Shown here one piece after another: positions 5,734 to 6,387 of a stretch of 6,387 nt of DNA. The first letter of the stretch is position 1. Every line of letters begins with the position of its first letter. Made by a program: the position numbers and the translations under genes. The notes beneath the pieces are model-generated. The model had not been told where the DNA came from. It made no database searches and saw nothing but the letters and a program-made list of their open reading frames with translations. This DNA is from Congregibacter sp. (GTDB lineage: Bacteria > Pseudomonadota > Gammaproteobacteria > Pseudomonadales > Halieaceae), in assembly GCA_013911345.1 (NCBI GenBank), contig JACETJ010000078.1, positions 1-6,387 on the forward strand, given 5' to 3'.

Positions 5734-6162
5734 TTATTTGAGTGGCGATACCTTGAAGGTCATGGTTTTGGCGACAAAATCGGCTTCACCAGAGACAATA
5801 TTGATGACCCCGTTCGAGACCATGTCTAGGGAATACATCTGGAAAACCGTACCGTTGCGACGATAAACACCCTGCAATGTCGCGGTCGCAAACTCCTCGC
5901 CATTTTGGGTCCACGCAAATCCGGTGAACTCGCCCGCGTCACCCATTCCAAGTTTGTCGGTGAATTCATAAGACAACCAAACGCGCCCATATGGACCTGC
6001 TTCGCCCGTGGCGGAGATTTTGTAGTTCGTTCCGTCAGTCGTGTGCGCAGAATCAATATCAAAGTTGGCGACGAATTCCCCCTCGCCGTAATCGAGATCT
6101 TGAGCGACGGCAAACGGCATCAACAGCGCCGCGGTCAAAATCAAAGCGATCTTTTTCAACAT
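5734..6162 (-). CDS. Small secreted protein of unknown function, probably beta-rich
   Basis: This 142-residue protein has a typical Sec signal peptide: MLKK, a hydrophobic core at 5-18 and A-V-A cleavage after residue 20, giving a mature start at Gln-Asp-Leu. The mature part of about 122 residues has alternating polar and hydrophobic stretches and many glycines (for example GEFTGFAWTQNG at 77-88, ATATLQGVYRR at 92-102, MTFKVSPLK at the end), suggesting an antiparallel beta sandwich or barrel. It contains no cysteine, so no disulfides and no lipobox. I do not recognise the family. An AAGGGG Shine-Dalgarno sequence lies about 8 nt before the ATG. It stands alone, converging on the plus-strand gene across the shared terminator region. 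Periplasmic or outer-surface location is inferred. Confidence 0.8.
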   Translation of the reverse strand: MLKKIALILTAALLMPFAVAQDLDYGEGEFVANFDIDSAHTTDGTNYKISATGEAGPYGRVWLSYEFTDKLGMGDAGEFTGFAWTQNGEEFATATLQGVYRRNGTVFQMYSLDMVSNGVINIVSGEADFVAKTMTFKVSPLK

Positions 6163-6387
6163 GTTGCTTCCCCTTAGTAGTGGTTATCGATTGTGCGTTC
6201 CATCGCGCGTCTTAGCAGGCCACAACGAATCACAGCCCGACGCCCCGACAATCTCATGAATGCGCTTCACAGAACAAGCGCCCGGGCACCATTCAGATTG
6301 GGTTAGCTTGGGACTCAAACGGGCATAAACATGTCACCATTTGCTCTCCACGCAAAGGTGGTGTGCGTTACAGTTAATGCTTCAGCA
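6163..6387. other. Right-edge region with no convincing gene
   Basis: Upstream of the secreted-protein gene, 225 bases contain no complete gene. Two open stretches touch the edge and contradict each other: a plus-strand ATG at 6331 open to the end (19 codons, poor ribosome site) and a minus-strand frame from 6386 to a TGA at 6317-6315 (23 codons plus stop) that could be a C-terminus. An imperfect hairpin (6335-6344 with 6352-6360, one bulged A) lies here too. The promoter of the minus-strand gene should be in this region, but no clear -35/-10 pair is visible. Confidence 0.4.

Noticed and set aside
5905..6215. Plus-strand open frames opposite the secreted protein
   Set aside because: Compositionally odd, no ribosome site, and they overlap a minus-strand frame with a clear signal peptide and Shine-Dalgarno sequence.
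6335..6360. Imperfect hairpin near the right edge (CACC-a-TTTGC with GCAAAGGTG)
   Set aside because: It has a bulge, no T-run and no gene context to interpret; it is not enough to call a terminator or regulatory RNA.
6315..6387. Partial genes at the right edge on either strand
   Set aside because: Each open stretch is only about 20 codons, they exclude each other, and neither has a recognisable sequence or good start signal. Flanking sequence is needed to decide.

Overview
This looks like an ordinary chromosomal segment of a moderately GC-rich Gram-negative bacterium. The Moco genes, the spinster-type MFS permease, the zinc alcohol dehydrogenase and the Sec-exported small proteins together suggest a marine gammaproteobacterium, possibly of the OM60/NOR5 (Halieaceae) type. 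That placement is inference from protein style only; the window holds no rRNA or other taxonomic marker.

Layout. Positions 1-935 (minus strand) hold a compact molybdenum-cofactor operon transcribed moaC > moaD > moaE. The genes overlap or are 1 nt apart, and moaE runs off the left edge. A short divergent intergenic region (936-1017) with a small palindrome separates it from a plus-strand run: a spinster-like MFS transporter (1018-2313), a zinc-dependent medium-chain dehydrogenase (2441-3472), an exported alpha/beta-hydrolase-fold protein (3523-4416), an exported VOC/glyoxalase-fold protein (4532-5131) and a small three-helix membrane protein (5261-5674). This run ends at a strong, perfectly palindromic intrinsic terminator (5702-5725). 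A small secreted protein of unknown family converges on it from the minus strand (5734-6162). The last 225 bases have no convincing gene.

How they may work together. moaC, moaD and moaE carry out the middle steps of Moco synthesis: cPMP formation, then dithiolene insertion by the MoaD/MoaE molybdopterin synthase. The permease, dehydrogenase, exported hydrolase-fold and exported VOC proteins could form a small-molecule uptake and oxidation cluster. This rests only on co-orientation, and the 115-129 nt gaps before the last two plus-strand genes suggest separate promoters.

The most notable observation is that the hydrolase-fold protein lacks the catalytic serine. Its nucleophile elbow reads G-Y-H-T-G, and the usual acid and histidine positions also look substituted. 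The exported VOC protein has Arg where many family members have the first metal-binding His, and its predicted mature N-terminus is Gly-His-His. I found no CRISPR array, insertion sequence, tRNA, rRNA or clear prophage or defence gene. Most of the window is conventional, and I see no convincing new multi-gene system.
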